From positions 1-64,000 of the forward strand of contig CAZFZN010000030.1 in assembly GCA_964523105.1 (NCBI GenBank): 64,000 bases of DNA, read 5' to 3'. This document shows positions 21,169 to 30,139 of this stretch, piece after piece (position 1 is the stretch's first letter; each line of letters opens with the position of its first letter). This DNA is from V1-33 sp964523105 (GTDB lineage Bacteria; Verrucomicrobiota; Verrucomicrobiia; Verrucomicrobiales; V1-33). The position numbers were made by a program, and so were the translations under genes. The notes under the pieces were generated by a model. It ran no database searches. It was not told the DNA's origin and saw only the letters and a program-made list of their open reading frames with translations.

Positions 21169-22404
21169 ATGAAATCACTTCTTCTCACCGCCGTCCTCAC
21201 CGGTCCCCTCAGCCTGTCCGCCGGCGACTGGTCACGCTTCCTCGGTCCGCACGGCAGCGGCTCCGCCCCGGCGCCCGGCATTCCCGCGGAAATCAAATCC
21301 TCCGCCTGCGCATGGAGCGCGGAACTTCCCGGTCCCGGCGTCTCCTCGCCCGTCGCCATCAACGGATACATCTTCCTGACTGCGGAACTGCCCAAGAGCG
21401 GTGAGCGCGCCGTGCTGTGCTACAACATCGAAACCGGTCAGGAAACCTGGCGAATCACTGACAAATTCGAGCCGCACGGCAAGCACCGGTTCAACAGCTT
21501 CGCGAGCAGCACTCCCGCCGTGGACCAGGAGCGGCTCTACCTCGCATGGTCCAGCGGCGGCGTCATGCGCGCCCTTGCCCTGACACATGCCGGAAAACGC
21601 GTCTGGGAGAAGGAGCTGGGACCGTATCGCGAGAACCACGGCAGCGGATCCTCTCCGGTCCTCGCGGGCGGCGCGCTCATCATCAGCACCGACTGCGAAG
21701 GCGGCGTCGGCGGCGTGGTCGCCCTAAAGCCCTCCGACGGCAGTGAACTGTGGAAATACGAGCGCGCCAGCACCCGCACGCCGTTCTCCTCACCCCTGAC
21801 CTATGAAGCCAATCCCGGCGACTGGCGCGTCGTCGTTTCCAGCAATCCCGCCGGCCTGACCTGTCTCGATGCGAAAAGCGGCAAGGTGGTGTGGGAAATT
21901 GAGAACCCCTCGCCCGACCTCCGCGCGGTCGGCAGTCCCGCGATGGCGGGCGGAGTCATCTTTGCCGCGGTCGGTCAGGGCGGCACCGCCAAGGGCAGTG
22001 TGGCCGCCAAAGTCACCGGCGACAAAGCCGAGAAAGTCTGGGAGGGCCGCAAAGGCATGCCCTACGTGCCCACGCCGCTCGCGCTGGGGGAACACTTCTT
22101 TTTCCTTGGCGATGGAGGCATCCTCAGCTGCATCCGCGCCTCCGACGGCGAGACGCTCTGGACCGAGCGTGTCTTCCAGGATCAGGCCTACAGCAGCCCG
22201 GTTTGCACCGGTGACAAAATCATCTGCATCAGCCGCAAGGGCACCGTCGCCACCGTCGCCGCCGATCCCAAAGCCTTCAAACTGCTCGGCACCGCGGAAC
22301 TGGGCGACCCCACCGATGCCACGCCCGCCATCGCCGGCGGAAAGCTCATCATCCGCACCTCCCGCCGGCTGCTGTGTGTTCCCGGCACCAAGCCGGAACC
22401 CTGA
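21169..22404 (+). CDS. Secreted PQQ-binding-like beta-propeller protein
   Basis: 411 residues from ATG 21169, signal peptide 1-18. The opening WSRFLGPHGSGSAP is the usual start of verrucomicrobial and planctomycetal PQQ-like propellers. Blade repeats recur about every 50 residues: SSPVAINGYIFL, STPAVDQERLYLA, SSPVLAGGALII, GSPAMAGGVIFA, SSPVCTGDKIIC and TPAIAGGKLIIR, with CLDAKSGKVVW. It probably does not bind PQQ as an enzyme and more likely acts as a periplasmic scaffold or binding protein. It is the last gene of the three-gene run. Confidence 0.85.
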   Translation: MKSLLLTAVLTGPLSLSAGDWSRFLGPHGSGSAPAPGIPAEIKSSACAWSAELPGPGVSSPVAINGYIFLTAELPKSGERAVLCYNIETGQETWRITDKFEPHGKHRFNSFASSTPAVDQERLYLAWSSGGVMRALALTHAGKRVWEKELGPYRENHGSGSSPVLAGGALIISTDCEGGVGGVVALKPSDGSELWKYERASTRTPFSSPLTYEANPGDWRVVVSSNPAGLTCLDAKSGKVVWEIENPSPDLRAVGSPAMAGGVIFAAVGQGGTAKGSVAAKVTGDKAEKVWEGRKGMPYVPTPLALGEHFFFLGDGGILSCIRASDGETLWTERVFQDQAYSSPVCTGDKIICISRKGTVATVAADPKAFKLLGTAELGDPTDATPAIAGGKLIIRTSRRLLCVPGTKPEP

Positions 22405-22488
22405 AATAATCGCGCCCGCCCTGCCAGGAAACCGGACCGCCGCCCAGGGTTGACGGGACGCCGCCGCGCTGGCAGTGAGCCGTCCCGC

Positions 22489-23565
22489 ATGAACGGCTAT
22501 TTCGACGCCAACGCCACCACGCCGCTGCACCCGGCGGCGCGCGAAGCGTGGCTCGCGGCTCCCTGGCACAATCCCTCGAGCCTCTACGCGGAGGCCGCCG
22601 CGGCACACGAGGCACTCGACCAGTGCCGCGAGCGGCTCGCCGGCATCGTGAACTGTGAGGCCGGCGACCTCGTGTTTCTGTCAGGAGCCACGGAGGCCAA
22701 CAACGCCGTGCTGGAAAGCTTCACGCGGCTCGGCAGAAAAATCGCCGTCTCCGCCATCGAGCACCCCAGCGGCCGGGAGCCGGCACCGGGCGCGCTGATC
22801 ATTCCCGCCGGTGCCGACGGAGTGGTCAGGCTCGAGGCATTGCGGGAGATTCTGAAATCCGAATCGCCGGCGCTCGTCTCCCTGATGGCCGCCAACAACG
22901 AAACCGGCGTGCTTCAGCCGTGGCGTGAAGCCCTGACACTTTGTCGTGAAGCCGGCGCGCTGTTTCACTGCGATGCGGCGCAGTGGACCGGCAAGCTGCC
23001 CGCCGCCGGACTCGGCGAGTGCGATTTCCTCACCGGCTCGGCGCACAAGTTCGGCGGGCCGAAGGGTGCGGGTTTTCTTAAAGTCACCGGCCACTTCCGC
23101 TGGCTGCGCGGCGGCCCTCAGGAGGACCGGCGCCGCGCCGGCACAGAGAATCTGCCGGGCATCGCCGCCATGCTCGCCGCCCTGGAGGCCGCGGAGGCCG
23201 CGCGCGTGCCTGACGATTCACTGCGGCGCAGGTTCGAGAAGGAAATCAAACACGCCGTGCCGGGTGTTCAGATCGTGGCCGAGGCCTCGCCGCGTTTGTG
23301 GAATACCGTGCTGCTCATCATGCCGCGGCACGCGAACGTGAAATGGCTGGCACGGCTCAGCCGCGCCGGATTTCAGGTCAGCACCGGCAGCGCCTGCAGC
23401 AGCGGCGGCGGTGCCAGCGAAGTGCTCGCGGCCATGGGCCTGCCTTCGGATGCCCTGCGCCGCGTGCTGCGTGTCAGCAGTCTGCGCGAACACACGGCCC
23501 GCGACTGGAGTGCCCTCGCGGAGGCCTTCGCGGCCGTGTGCACCAGTCTGGAGGCGGCGCTGTAA
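22489..23565 (+). CDS. Cysteine desulfurase-like aminotransferase (class V, NifS/IscS-like)
   Basis: 358 residues from ATG 22489 (MNGYFDANATTPLHP). The fold-type I PLP signatures are clear: ATEANN at 68-72, Asp162 (HCDAAQ) stacking on PLP, Lys187 in TGSAHKFGGPKG as Schiff-base lysine, and catalytic Cys303 in STGSACSSGGG. RRAGTENLPGI is the usual substrate-loop motif. It should release sulfur from cysteine for Fe-S cluster or thio-modification pathways. At 358 residues it is short compared with IscS (about 400), and no scaffold (iscU/nifU) gene is adjacent, so the sulfur acceptor is unknown. Confidence 0.9.
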   Translation: MNGYFDANATTPLHPAAREAWLAAPWHNPSSLYAEAAAAHEALDQCRERLAGIVNCEAGDLVFLSGATEANNAVLESFTRLGRKIAVSAIEHPSGREPAPGALIIPAGADGVVRLEALREILKSESPALVSLMAANNETGVLQPWREALTLCREAGALFHCDAAQWTGKLPAAGLGECDFLTGSAHKFGGPKGAGFLKVTGHFRWLRGGPQEDRRRAGTENLPGIAAMLAALEAAEAARVPDDSLRRRFEKEIKHAVPGVQIVAEASPRLWNTVLLIMPRHANVKWLARLSRAGFQVSTGSACSSGGGASEVLAAMGLPSDALRRVLRVSSLREHTARDWSALAEAFAAVCTSLEAAL

Positions 23566-23633
23566 ATTTCTCTCGACGCGCCGGCTTTCGTCCCGCTAGC
23601 GTGTCGCCGCAGCCCTCAATCCCCGCACGCACC

Positions 23634-25472
23634 ATGCTACTTCGCTATCCCGCCGCTCTCCATAACGAGGGCGGAGCCATGACCACCCGCGGCGCCTATC
23701 CTTCCGGCTATCCGCAGGGCGCCATTGTCCATTTCACCGCCGGAGGTCCCGATGGATTGAATGCCGTCAAAGGCGGCATCCGCGACGGCTTCTGCTTTTT
23801 CGTCATCGCACCGGACGGCACCGTTTTTCAGAATTTCGACCTCGACCGCTGGGGTTATCACGCCGGCAAGAGCACGCACCAGAAACTCGGCAACAGCGTG
23901 AGCCGGTTCCTTGCCGGCATCGAAGTTTGCAGCGCGGGACGCCTGCGGCAGCTGGATGCCGGCACGTTCCGCCCGTGGTTCAATGACCCGCATTACTATC
24001 AGCAGGTTCATGAACCGATCCCGCCTGGCGTGCCCAATCCCTCGCGCGATCTCCGCGCGGATGCCGTGCGCTTCGTGGAGCGCCGCCACAACCGCGAGGC
24101 CGGCTGGTACCACAAATACACCGCCGAGCAGGAACAGGCCCTGACCACGCTCCTGCTTTGGCTGAAGCAGAACGCGCCCGACATTTTCAATTTCGAGTTC
24201 GTGCTTGGACACGATGAAGTCTCCCCTGGCCGGAAGAACGACCCCGGCGGCGCCCTGAGCATGACCATGCCGGAATACCGCGCGCATCTCCAGTCGCTGC
24301 TCGACGCCCGCGTCTCCACTGTGCCGCTGCCTGACACTTCGCACACGGAGGTCGCCGGGCTCGCTGTGCCGGCCGCCGCCGTGCCACGGCTCGTCTATGC
24401 CCCGGACGCCTTCCATCCCGAAGCGCTTTCCTTTCAAAAAGCCGCCAACTGCTATCCCGGCATCAAACTTGTGGAGGACGGCTATGCCGGAGACAGGACC
24501 AGCGAAGCCTTCCACCTGCTCACGGCATATTATTTGAAAGGCGATCCGCGCGCCGCGGATGCACCGTCTCCGCCGCCCGTGGACCTGCCTGCGAAGCGGG
24601 CGAGATCGACCACCGCCGCCGGTGCCGCCGCGCGCCGCACCAAGATCGCGGCGCAGATTGTGAAATGGGAGGCGCGGCGCGACAACAAAGGCCGCCTCGC
24701 CATTTATAAACTGCCCGGCAACGACGGCGGCGGCAAATTCGAAGTCGCCGGCATCAACGAGCGGTATCATCCTGACACCGCGCGCCAGCTGGCTTCGCTC
24801 ATCAACTCCGGCAAACACGCTCAGGCGGAGAAACTCGCCGCGGAGCACATCGCGCAGTTCACCGACGGCATCGCCCTCCTGACGAAAAACCCTGGCATCG
24901 AGGCCTTCCTGCGCGACACCGCCTTCAATCGCGGTCCCGCCGGCGCGGTCAAAATCGTGCAGGTTGCCATGAAGGTCAGCGTCACCGGCAGGCTCGGCGA
25001 GGAAACGCGCGCTGCCTTCGAGCGGCTGGAAAAGGATGTGCCCGTGGCGCTGCTCCAGCGCCTGCGTGACGCGCGCGAAGAGTACGAGCGAAAGTACATC
25101 GGCTTCCGCGCCAACTTCTGGCCCGGCCTGACCAACCGCTGGAACAAGGCCCATCTCTTCGCGCTCGAAATGTTGAAGAGCGAAGCCGCCGCCACCGCCG
25201 CCGCCGAGGTGCGCCTGTCCACCACGGATGAGGCCACACTGATTTCCGCCTCTGATCAGCCGAAGTCCCTCTCCGAACCGCGGGAAGCCGTCTGGCCGCC
25301 GCTCAGCTACGACCCCGGCCGCTACAACGTCGTCGTTGAACGTTTCCAGGAATTCGCCAACGCCGCCGCAGGGACCAACCTTGAAGAGGACGGCATGGCC
25401 GGGCCGAAAACGAGCGATGTCTTCCAGTTGTTCACCGGTTACCTGCTCGCCGGCGACCCGCGGCTGGGGTGA
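23634..25472 (+). CDS. N-acetylmuramoyl-L-alanine amidase with peptidoglycan-binding and lysozyme-like regions
   Basis: 612 residues from ATG 23634. Residues 1-210 form an Amidase_2 domain: zinc ligands His33 (IVHFTAGG), His76 (WGYHAGKS) and about His194 in LGHDEVSPGRKNDPGG. Two peptidoglycan-binding-like segments share the pattern FHPEALSFQKAAN... / LVEDGYAGDRTSEAFHLL (about 265-305) and FQEFANAAAG... / EEDGMAGPKTSDVFQLF at the C-terminus. Between them, IVKWEARRDNKGRLAIYKLP and FLRDTAFNRGPAGAVKIVQ resemble a GH108-type lysozyme region; that part is less certain. No signal peptide is visible, so export may need holin-like help or lysis. Confidence 0.82.
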   Translation: MLLRYPAALHNEGGAMTTRGAYPSGYPQGAIVHFTAGGPDGLNAVKGGIRDGFCFFVIAPDGTVFQNFDLDRWGYHAGKSTHQKLGNSVSRFLAGIEVCSAGRLRQLDAGTFRPWFNDPHYYQQVHEPIPPGVPNPSRDLRADAVRFVERRHNREAGWYHKYTAEQEQALTTLLLWLKQNAPDIFNFEFVLGHDEVSPGRKNDPGGALSMTMPEYRAHLQSLLDARVSTVPLPDTSHTEVAGLAVPAAAVPRLVYAPDAFHPEALSFQKAANCYPGIKLVEDGYAGDRTSEAFHLLTAYYLKGDPRAADAPSPPPVDLPAKRARSTTAAGAAARRTKIAAQIVKWEARRDNKGRLAIYKLPGNDGGGKFEVAGINERYHPDTARQLASLINSGKHAQAEKLAAEHIAQFTDGIALLTKNPGIEAFLRDTAFNRGPAGAVKIVQVAMKVSVTGRLGEETRAAFERLEKDVPVALLQRLRDAREEYERKYIGFRANFWPGLTNRWNKAHLFALEMLKSEAAATAAAEVRLSTTDEATLISASDQPKSLSEPREAVWPPLSYDPGRYNVVVERFQEFANAAAGTNLEEDGMAGPKTSDVFQLFTGYLLAGDPRLG

Positions 25473-25543
25473 GCCCGGATCGTTCCGGCGCGGAAGGAAG
25501 TGCCGGTCTTTTAAGAAAACGCTGATTTGACCGCCGGACCGTA

Positions 25544-25599
25544 GTGTGGACCTCCGGTCCACCCGCATGACCCGGTTCAAGTGGACCGGAGTTCCACGC
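25544..25599. repeat. Intergenic inverted repeat (element i)
   Basis: GTGTGGACCTCCGGTCCAC (25544-25562) is an imperfect inverted copy of GTGGACCGGAGTTCCACGC (25581-25599): 17 of 19 pairs, 18-base loop. It lies between the amidase and membrane-protein genes and is not followed by a T-run, so it looks like a small palindromic repeat rather than a terminator. Confidence 0.75.
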
Positions 25600-25719
25600 C
25601 ACATTGGCCGCTTGCGGCTATAATCGGCGCTTCCCTGTTACCTGGCTTCTCCCCGGAGAAGTTGCCCGGGAGTCTGGTAGAAGCTTGCCATTCTCCGCTG
25701 CTCCTTGCAGATTGGCTGC

Positions 25720-26673
25720 ATGGAATTCGGTGAACTGTTTCGCAAAGCCTATCTCCTGCCGGCGGCCGGGGCGGCGGGGTTGTCGCTGGTGCTGTTTCTC
25801 ATCGCATGGCGGCATGAGCGGCGTGATGCGGGGTATTCATTGCTGCTGCTGGGGCTCGTGTGGGTGGCCGGGCATCTGCTGGTGGACGCCAACAGCTATC
25901 TCTTTCCGCCGAAGGAGTCTGCCAACTGGATGGTGTTTGGCGCGGCCGGGCTGGCACTGGCGGCGGGCGTTTCGTGGATCATGAAACGCGGGGACAGTGC
26001 CCTGACGATTGTCGCTGCGCTGCTGCTCGCGGTGGCGGCGTGGCTCGCGCTGCAGAAACTTCCCTGGCTGCTGGACCGCGCGGAGACTTCGGCGCAGCGG
26101 GAAGCATGGTCCGCGGGATTCATCGCGGCGGTGCTGGTGTCCTTCGCCGCGGCGGAATTCGCAGCGCGCCGGGTGCCGGCCGTGGCGGTTGCGGCGGGAC
26201 TGGCGGTGTTTGCGGATTTGAGCGGGCTGACGCTCTGGCAATTGGCGATGCCGGAGCCGGTCACGGCGCGGCTGTTCGCCGTCGCGGGGCTCGCCGCGGG
26301 GGCAGTGGTCGCGGCATGGCTGTGCTGCGCGATGCGGGCGCGGCCGGGAATGATGCTGCCGCGCGGCATGGCCGGCTGGATCGCCGGAGGCAGCGTGCTG
26401 CTGTTCATTCTCGGCTGCCTGAGCCGGGCCGGTGGAATTCCGATGGAGCCGCTGACTGCCGCAGCCGCGGGACTGCCGCTGGCGGCGGTCGTTGCTCTCG
26501 CGGCCGCGCGACTGCGGCCCGGGAGCGCGGGGCCGATCTTCGTCGCGGTCGCCGGCATGTGTGGAGCAGGCATGGTGTGGCTGGCGGCGCGGGAGGTTTC
26601 CCGTCCGGCTCCGGCGGCGGAGGAATCCGCCCCCACCGGTGCCGATGATACCGGCGCTTATGAAGGTTATTGA
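25720..26673 (+). CDS. Integral membrane protein of unknown function
   Basis: About 317 residues from ATG 25720 (a TTG at 25705 would add five). Nine or so hydrophobic helices fill almost the whole length, e.g. GAAGLSLVLFLIAW, VFGAAGLALAAGVSW, LTIVAALLLAVAAWLAL, AVLVSFAAAEFAA, GWIAGGSVLLFILGCL, with a short Pro/Glu-rich tail. I recognise no transporter or enzyme motif. Strong Ala/Val/Gly bias and GC-rich codons produce long false frames on the opposite strand. It is upstream of the Hsp70 gene, which has its own promoter. Confidence 0.65.
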   Translation: MEFGELFRKAYLLPAAGAAGLSLVLFLIAWRHERRDAGYSLLLLGLVWVAGHLLVDANSYLFPPKESANWMVFGAAGLALAAGVSWIMKRGDSALTIVAALLLAVAAWLALQKLPWLLDRAETSAQREAWSAGFIAAVLVSFAAAEFAARRVPAVAVAAGLAVFADLSGLTLWQLAMPEPVTARLFAVAGLAAGAVVAAWLCCAMRARPGMMLPRGMAGWIAGGSVLLFILGCLSRAGGIPMEPLTAAAAGLPLAAVVALAAARLRPGSAGPIFVAVAGMCGAGMVWLAAREVSRPAPAAEESAPTGADDTGAYEGY

Positions 26674-26725
26674 ATTCCGCTGCTCCGGACCATGTCAGAC
26701 TTTTTCTCCGGATTGGAGGTTGGTT

Positions 26726-26754
26726 TTGACGAATTCGAGACGGCCATCTAGTAT
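26726..26754 (+). promoter_or_regulatory. Consensus housekeeping promoter of the Hsp70-like gene
   Basis: TTGACG (26726-26731), spacer of exactly 17, TAGTAT (26749-26754). The predicted start is near 26761, about 27 bases before the TTG start codon. This is the best sigma-70 match noticed in the window. No CIRCE element or heat-shock-type box was seen. Confidence 0.7.
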
Positions 26755-26787
26755 CGCGCCTTTTCCGACTCCAAAACCGACCACACA

Positions 26788-28290
26788 TTGAGCACCAAGA
26801 CCTCGCCTAAATACGTGGGCATTGACCTGGGCACGACCACCACGGGGCTCGCTTACATTCGCTCCGACGGGAATCCCGAGATCGTGCCCAATGCCGACGG
26901 CGAGCGCATGACGCCGTCGGTGGTCTATTTCGACCGGCATGAGGACATCAAACTCGTCGGTTCGGCAGCGCGCGACGGCGGCGATCCTGACCGCACGATT
27001 CACCTCATCAAGCGCCACATGGACAATCCGAATTTCGTGGTGGAGATGGACGGGAAGAAGTGGACGCCCACGGAAATCTCCGCGCTGATCCTGGCCAAGA
27101 TGAAGCGCGACTGCTCGCGCATCATCGGACCGGTGGAGGACGTCGTCATCACGGTGCCTGCCAATTTCAATGAACTCGCGCGCAAGGCCACCATCGCCGC
27201 GGGGCGCATCGCCGGGCTCAATGTGAAGCGCATTGTCAACGAGCCCACCGCCGCCGCGCTCTACTATGCGCACAGCCAGGGCCTGCAGGGCCGCATCATG
27301 GTCTATGACCTCGGCGGCGGCACGCTCGATGTGACCATTCTCGAAGTGGACGGCGCGAACATCCGCAGCCTCACCAGCGAAGGCGCGCGCCGCCTCGGCG
27401 GGAGCAATTTCGACGAGCAGATTCTCGACCTCATGGCGCTGGCCTATCGCACCGAGCACGGGGTCGAACTCTGGGAAAACGAGCGCCAGCGCCGGCGCGT
27501 GCTCCAGAGCGGCGAGGACATGAAGAAGATGCTCAGCAAGCTCCGTCAGGTGAGCGATACCATCGGCAACGAGCGCGGCGGGCTGACGCGCATCGAGCTG
27601 ACCCGCGACGTCTTCGAGGGCGCCGTGAGCCGGCTCCTCACGCGCACGGTGATGCTCGTGGAACAGGCGCTCAGTTCCGTGGGGCTCAAGTCGCGGGACC
27701 TCGATCATGTCGCCCTGGTCGGCGGCAGCACGCGCATGCCCCGCGTGCGCGAGTTGCTCAAGGATTTCTTCGGATTCGAGCCCTCCAGTTGCGGCAACGT
27801 GGACGAATGCGTGGCGCTCGGCGCCGCGCTCTTTGCACTCAAGGGCGCACAGGTGCAGGAGGTCTGCAATCACAGCTATGGCACGCTCGCCATTGTGGAG
27901 GACGCCGCCACCGGCAACGAGGTCTTCGCCAACACGATCGTCATTCCCAAAAACACCCCCATTCCCTGCTCCCAGAGCCAGACCTACGTCACCAGCGAAG
28001 ACAACGAGGAGGTCATTGAAATTGAAATCACCCAGGGTGAAGACGCCGATCCCAAATACGTGGATGTCATCGGCCGCATCGCCCTCGAGGTGCCGCCGAA
28101 CCGTCCCGCCGGCTGCGAAGTGACCGTGACCTACAGCTACGACGAGAACCAGCGCGTGCAGGCCACCATCAAGGACGAGCGCAGCGGCACGGTGAAGCAC
28201 GTCGCCATCACCTACGAGGGCGCCGGAGTGCTCACTGATGAGGAAGTGGAGCAGAAGCGGGCCTGCTTTGACCGCATTCAAATCGAATAG
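26788..28290 (+). CDS. Hsp70-family chaperone-like protein (short DnaK paralogue)
   Basis: 500 residues from a TTG start at 26788; no better start lies downstream of the promoter. The ATPase domain is complete: phosphate-1 GIDLGTTTTG (11-20), phosphate-2 DLGGGTLDV (174-182), NEPTAAAL and the adenosine motif VALVGGSTRMPRVRELL (about 307-323). A substrate-binding beta domain follows (IPKNTPIPCSQSQTYVTSED...), but the protein ends at DRIQIE, lacking the alpha-helical lid and EEVD-like tail, about 130 residues short of canonical DnaK. It is likely an Hsp70 specialised for a client or signalling role. A 123-residue partner gene follows 41 bases later. Confidence 0.9.
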   Translation: MSTKTSPKYVGIDLGTTTTGLAYIRSDGNPEIVPNADGERMTPSVVYFDRHEDIKLVGSAARDGGDPDRTIHLIKRHMDNPNFVVEMDGKKWTPTEISALILAKMKRDCSRIIGPVEDVVITVPANFNELARKATIAAGRIAGLNVKRIVNEPTAAALYYAHSQGLQGRIMVYDLGGGTLDVTILEVDGANIRSLTSEGARRLGGSNFDEQILDLMALAYRTEHGVELWENERQRRRVLQSGEDMKKMLSKLRQVSDTIGNERGGLTRIELTRDVFEGAVSRLLTRTVMLVEQALSSVGLKSRDLDHVALVGGSTRMPRVRELLKDFFGFEPSSCGNVDECVALGAALFALKGAQVQEVCNHSYGTLAIVEDAATGNEVFANTIVIPKNTPIPCSQSQTYVTSEDNEEVIEIEITQGEDADPKYVDVIGRIALEVPPNRPAGCEVTVTYSYDENQRVQATIKDERSGTVKHVAITYEGAGVLTDEEVEQKRACFDRIQIE

Positions 28291-28331
28291 CTCCGCCGCC
28301 CGCGAATCCCTCCCGATCCCATCACCCGGTC

Positions 28332-28703
28332 ATGCTCAACTTTCTCAAAAACCTCTTCAAAAAGAAAGAGCCGCCGCCGCCCCGCCTGACACTTCCGGTC
28401 ACCGAGCGCATCCGCACGGCTCCCGTCCCCGCCGCTCCCGCACAGAGCCCGGGCACCGCCCCCACGCCCAAAGCCCGGGAGGAGTGGGCGCGCCAGGCAG
28501 CCCGCAGAATCAGTCCCGACGCCACCCCCGAGCAACTCTGCGGCATCACTGAAGGCATGACCAAAGAGGCCATCAGCAGTCAGCTCGCCATGCTCTACCG
28601 CCGCCACAACCGCGCCGCCAGCAGCCTCGAAGCGAGCCTGCGCGAGGAGGCCGAAATCATGCTCGAAGTCATCGCCATGATGCGGGAGAAATATACACAG
28701 TAA
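28332..28703 (+). CDS. Small hypothetical protein downstream of the Hsp70 homologue
   Basis: 123 residues from ATG 28332. A basic amphipathic start (MLNFLKNLFKKKEPPPPRL) could associate with the membrane. A Pro/Ala linker follows, then a helical domain of about 75 residues (AREEWARQAARRISPDATPE ... SQLAMLYRRHNRAASSLEAS) rich in Glu, Arg and Ala. No known domain is recognised and there is no J-domain HPD motif. The tight 41-base spacing to the Hsp70-like gene suggests an operon partner or co-factor; that is inference only. Confidence 0.65.
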   Translation: MLNFLKNLFKKKEPPPPRLTLPVTERIRTAPVPAAPAQSPGTAPTPKAREEWARQAARRISPDATPEQLCGITEGMTKEAISSQLAMLYRRHNRAASSLEASLREEAEIMLEVIAMMREKYTQ

Positions 28704-29018
28704 ACTGCTCCGGCTCACCGCAGCAGCTCCCGCATGGTCAGCGCCACCATGCCCGGGGCGGTCAGTGATGGCAGGGCAGCCAGAGTGCGCACGATGCGGC
28801 TTTCCCTGCCGATCCGCACGGCCAGCGGTGGAAATGGGGTCAGGGGAAATGGGGGAAATGGGGTCAGGCTGCAAAATCTGACAAAACCGCCCGAACCATG
28901 CGCCTCAGAAATCAAAATCAAATGAACCCTGCGCCGCCAACCCAACAGCAAAACCGCGGAGCCGCGCTCCGGTCGGCGCGCCGTGACAGGGTGATAGCGG
29001 GGGGACGACACAGCCCGT
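28704..29018. other. Gene-free stretch with tandem REP-like heads
   Basis: Between the Hsp70 partner and a decayed gene. It contains a cluster of GGAAATGGGG heads at 28830-28860 and one full REP-like unit at 28854-28883. No supported gene or promoter was seen. Confidence 0.45.
28830..28883 (+). repeat. REP-like unit C with partial tandem copies
   Basis: A first head GGAAATGGGGTCAGG (28830-28844), a short GGAAATGGG, then a full 30-base unit (28854-28883) starting GGAAATGGGGTCAGGCTGCA and ending AATCTGACA. It matches units A and B at both ends. Confidence 0.6.
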
Positions 29019-29462
29019 GTGCCAGGGGATGCCGACAGGCAGGCACCCTGCAGAGCCAAAGCCCGGATGAATGCTGCATCTGAGCCGCTGTCTTCCATCT
29101 GTTCCGCAGCCTGTGGCTATGGCCGGGTGGCTGCCGGCGGTGCTTTGGGATACGAGTGCCCGCTGACGGGCGGACGGGTGTGCCGCGCCCGGGAGGATGG
29201 AGCGGCCCGCTTCATTTCCGCGTACGCACCGTCCCGGGTGGAAATTGTGCTGCGCCGCCCGGCGCGGGTCATGGGATTTCTCAACGTCACCGCGCGCTGG
29301 ATGCCGGACAACCCGGCGGTCTTTCTGGTGAATGACAACCCGCTCGGTCTCACGCATGGCCCGCTGGAGGAAACTCTGCCCTGACCCCGGGGCCGGGCCG
29401 CCATGTGCTGCGCACGGTCTGCACGCGACTGGAGCACCGGCATACAGTATGGCGCCTGGAAC
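29019..29462 (+). pseudogene. Frameshifted hypothetical gene
   Basis: One frame reads to 29384 with sensible protein (FISAYAPSRVEIVLRRPARV, GFLNVTARWMPDNPAVFLVN, LTHGPLEETL) and then stops in CCCTGA. The next phase carries straight on with PGRHVLRTVCTRLEHRHTVW-RLEP. A single-base change near 29382 explains the break. The alternating beta-strand style suggests a C-terminal beta-sandwich domain of a larger protein, but I recognise no family. The upstream part is missing or unreadable. Confidence 0.45.
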
Positions 29463-29631
29463 CCGCCGCGGTTTTTCATCAGCCCCGGATGGCACCGGTC
29501 ACATCCCGCCGCGGAGTTGTGGCGTCCGCTGTGGCAGGTGGGTCAGAGTGCCGTGTGTCAGGATCGCTGGTTTCATATCGCAGGCGCCGGGGCCTGCCTA
29601 TCTTTGCCACTTTGAAAACAAGGTGGTGCAG

Positions 29632-30095
29632 ATGCGGAAATTCATCGCCGGCCTGGAGACTGAGTACATTCTTTTCCCGGACGGGAAAGATTCGTTTCTG
29701 GTGGGCCGCGAGGAGGAAATCCCCGGGGAGTTCCTCCGGTTCGGGACTGACTTCCTGGTTTCCATGGAGCGGGGGTGCTGGCCGATATTCGACCGGGAGT
29801 GGCGGGAATCATTCCCGGCTGCGATGGAGGAGCGGCGCTGAAAACCGATGAAGCATTGCGCCGCTGGCTGGAAACGGCGGCGACGCGGGCGATCGACCCC
29901 TATCAACTGCCGGGCTGGAAGAACGCGGCACTTTCCGCAGAGCGTGTGCAGAAACTCCGGCCGCCCGGGGTGCGGCAGGCGCAGCATTGTGATTTCGCCG
30001 CGCTGCTGGACTACCCGGAGAACGGCCTCCTCCCGCATCCCGTGACGGAACCTGCCCGCGTCATCCCGATGCTGCGCGCGGGGTTTGCCGCGTAA
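29632..30095 (+). pseudogene. Possible second decayed gene
   Basis: ATG 29632 opens a 69-residue frame (MRKFIAGLETEYILFPDGKD ... FDREWRESFPAAMEERR) that stops at 29841. A different phase then continues TDEALRRWLETAATRAIDPY, LPGWKNAALSAERVQ and LLDYPENGLLPHPVTEPARV to 30095. Both parts read as protein, and a frameshift near 29780-29840 could join them. The ETEY start is faintly like Pup-ligase family proteins, but the match is too short to claim. Together with the neighbouring frameshifted gene and REP-like units it marks a decayed 1.4-kb segment. Confidence 0.35.
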
Positions 30096-30139
30096 CCTGG
30101 ACCGTCTGCGCTCCGGTGACAGCCGGGGGGGAACCCGGC

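Noticed and set aside
26695..28281. 528-codon minus-strand open frame opposite the Hsp70 gene
   Set aside because: Shadow of a gene with unmistakable Hsp70 motifs.
29632..29841. Pup-ligase/Dop-like N-terminus (LETEY)
   Set aside because: Only a few residues match and the frame ends after 69 codons.
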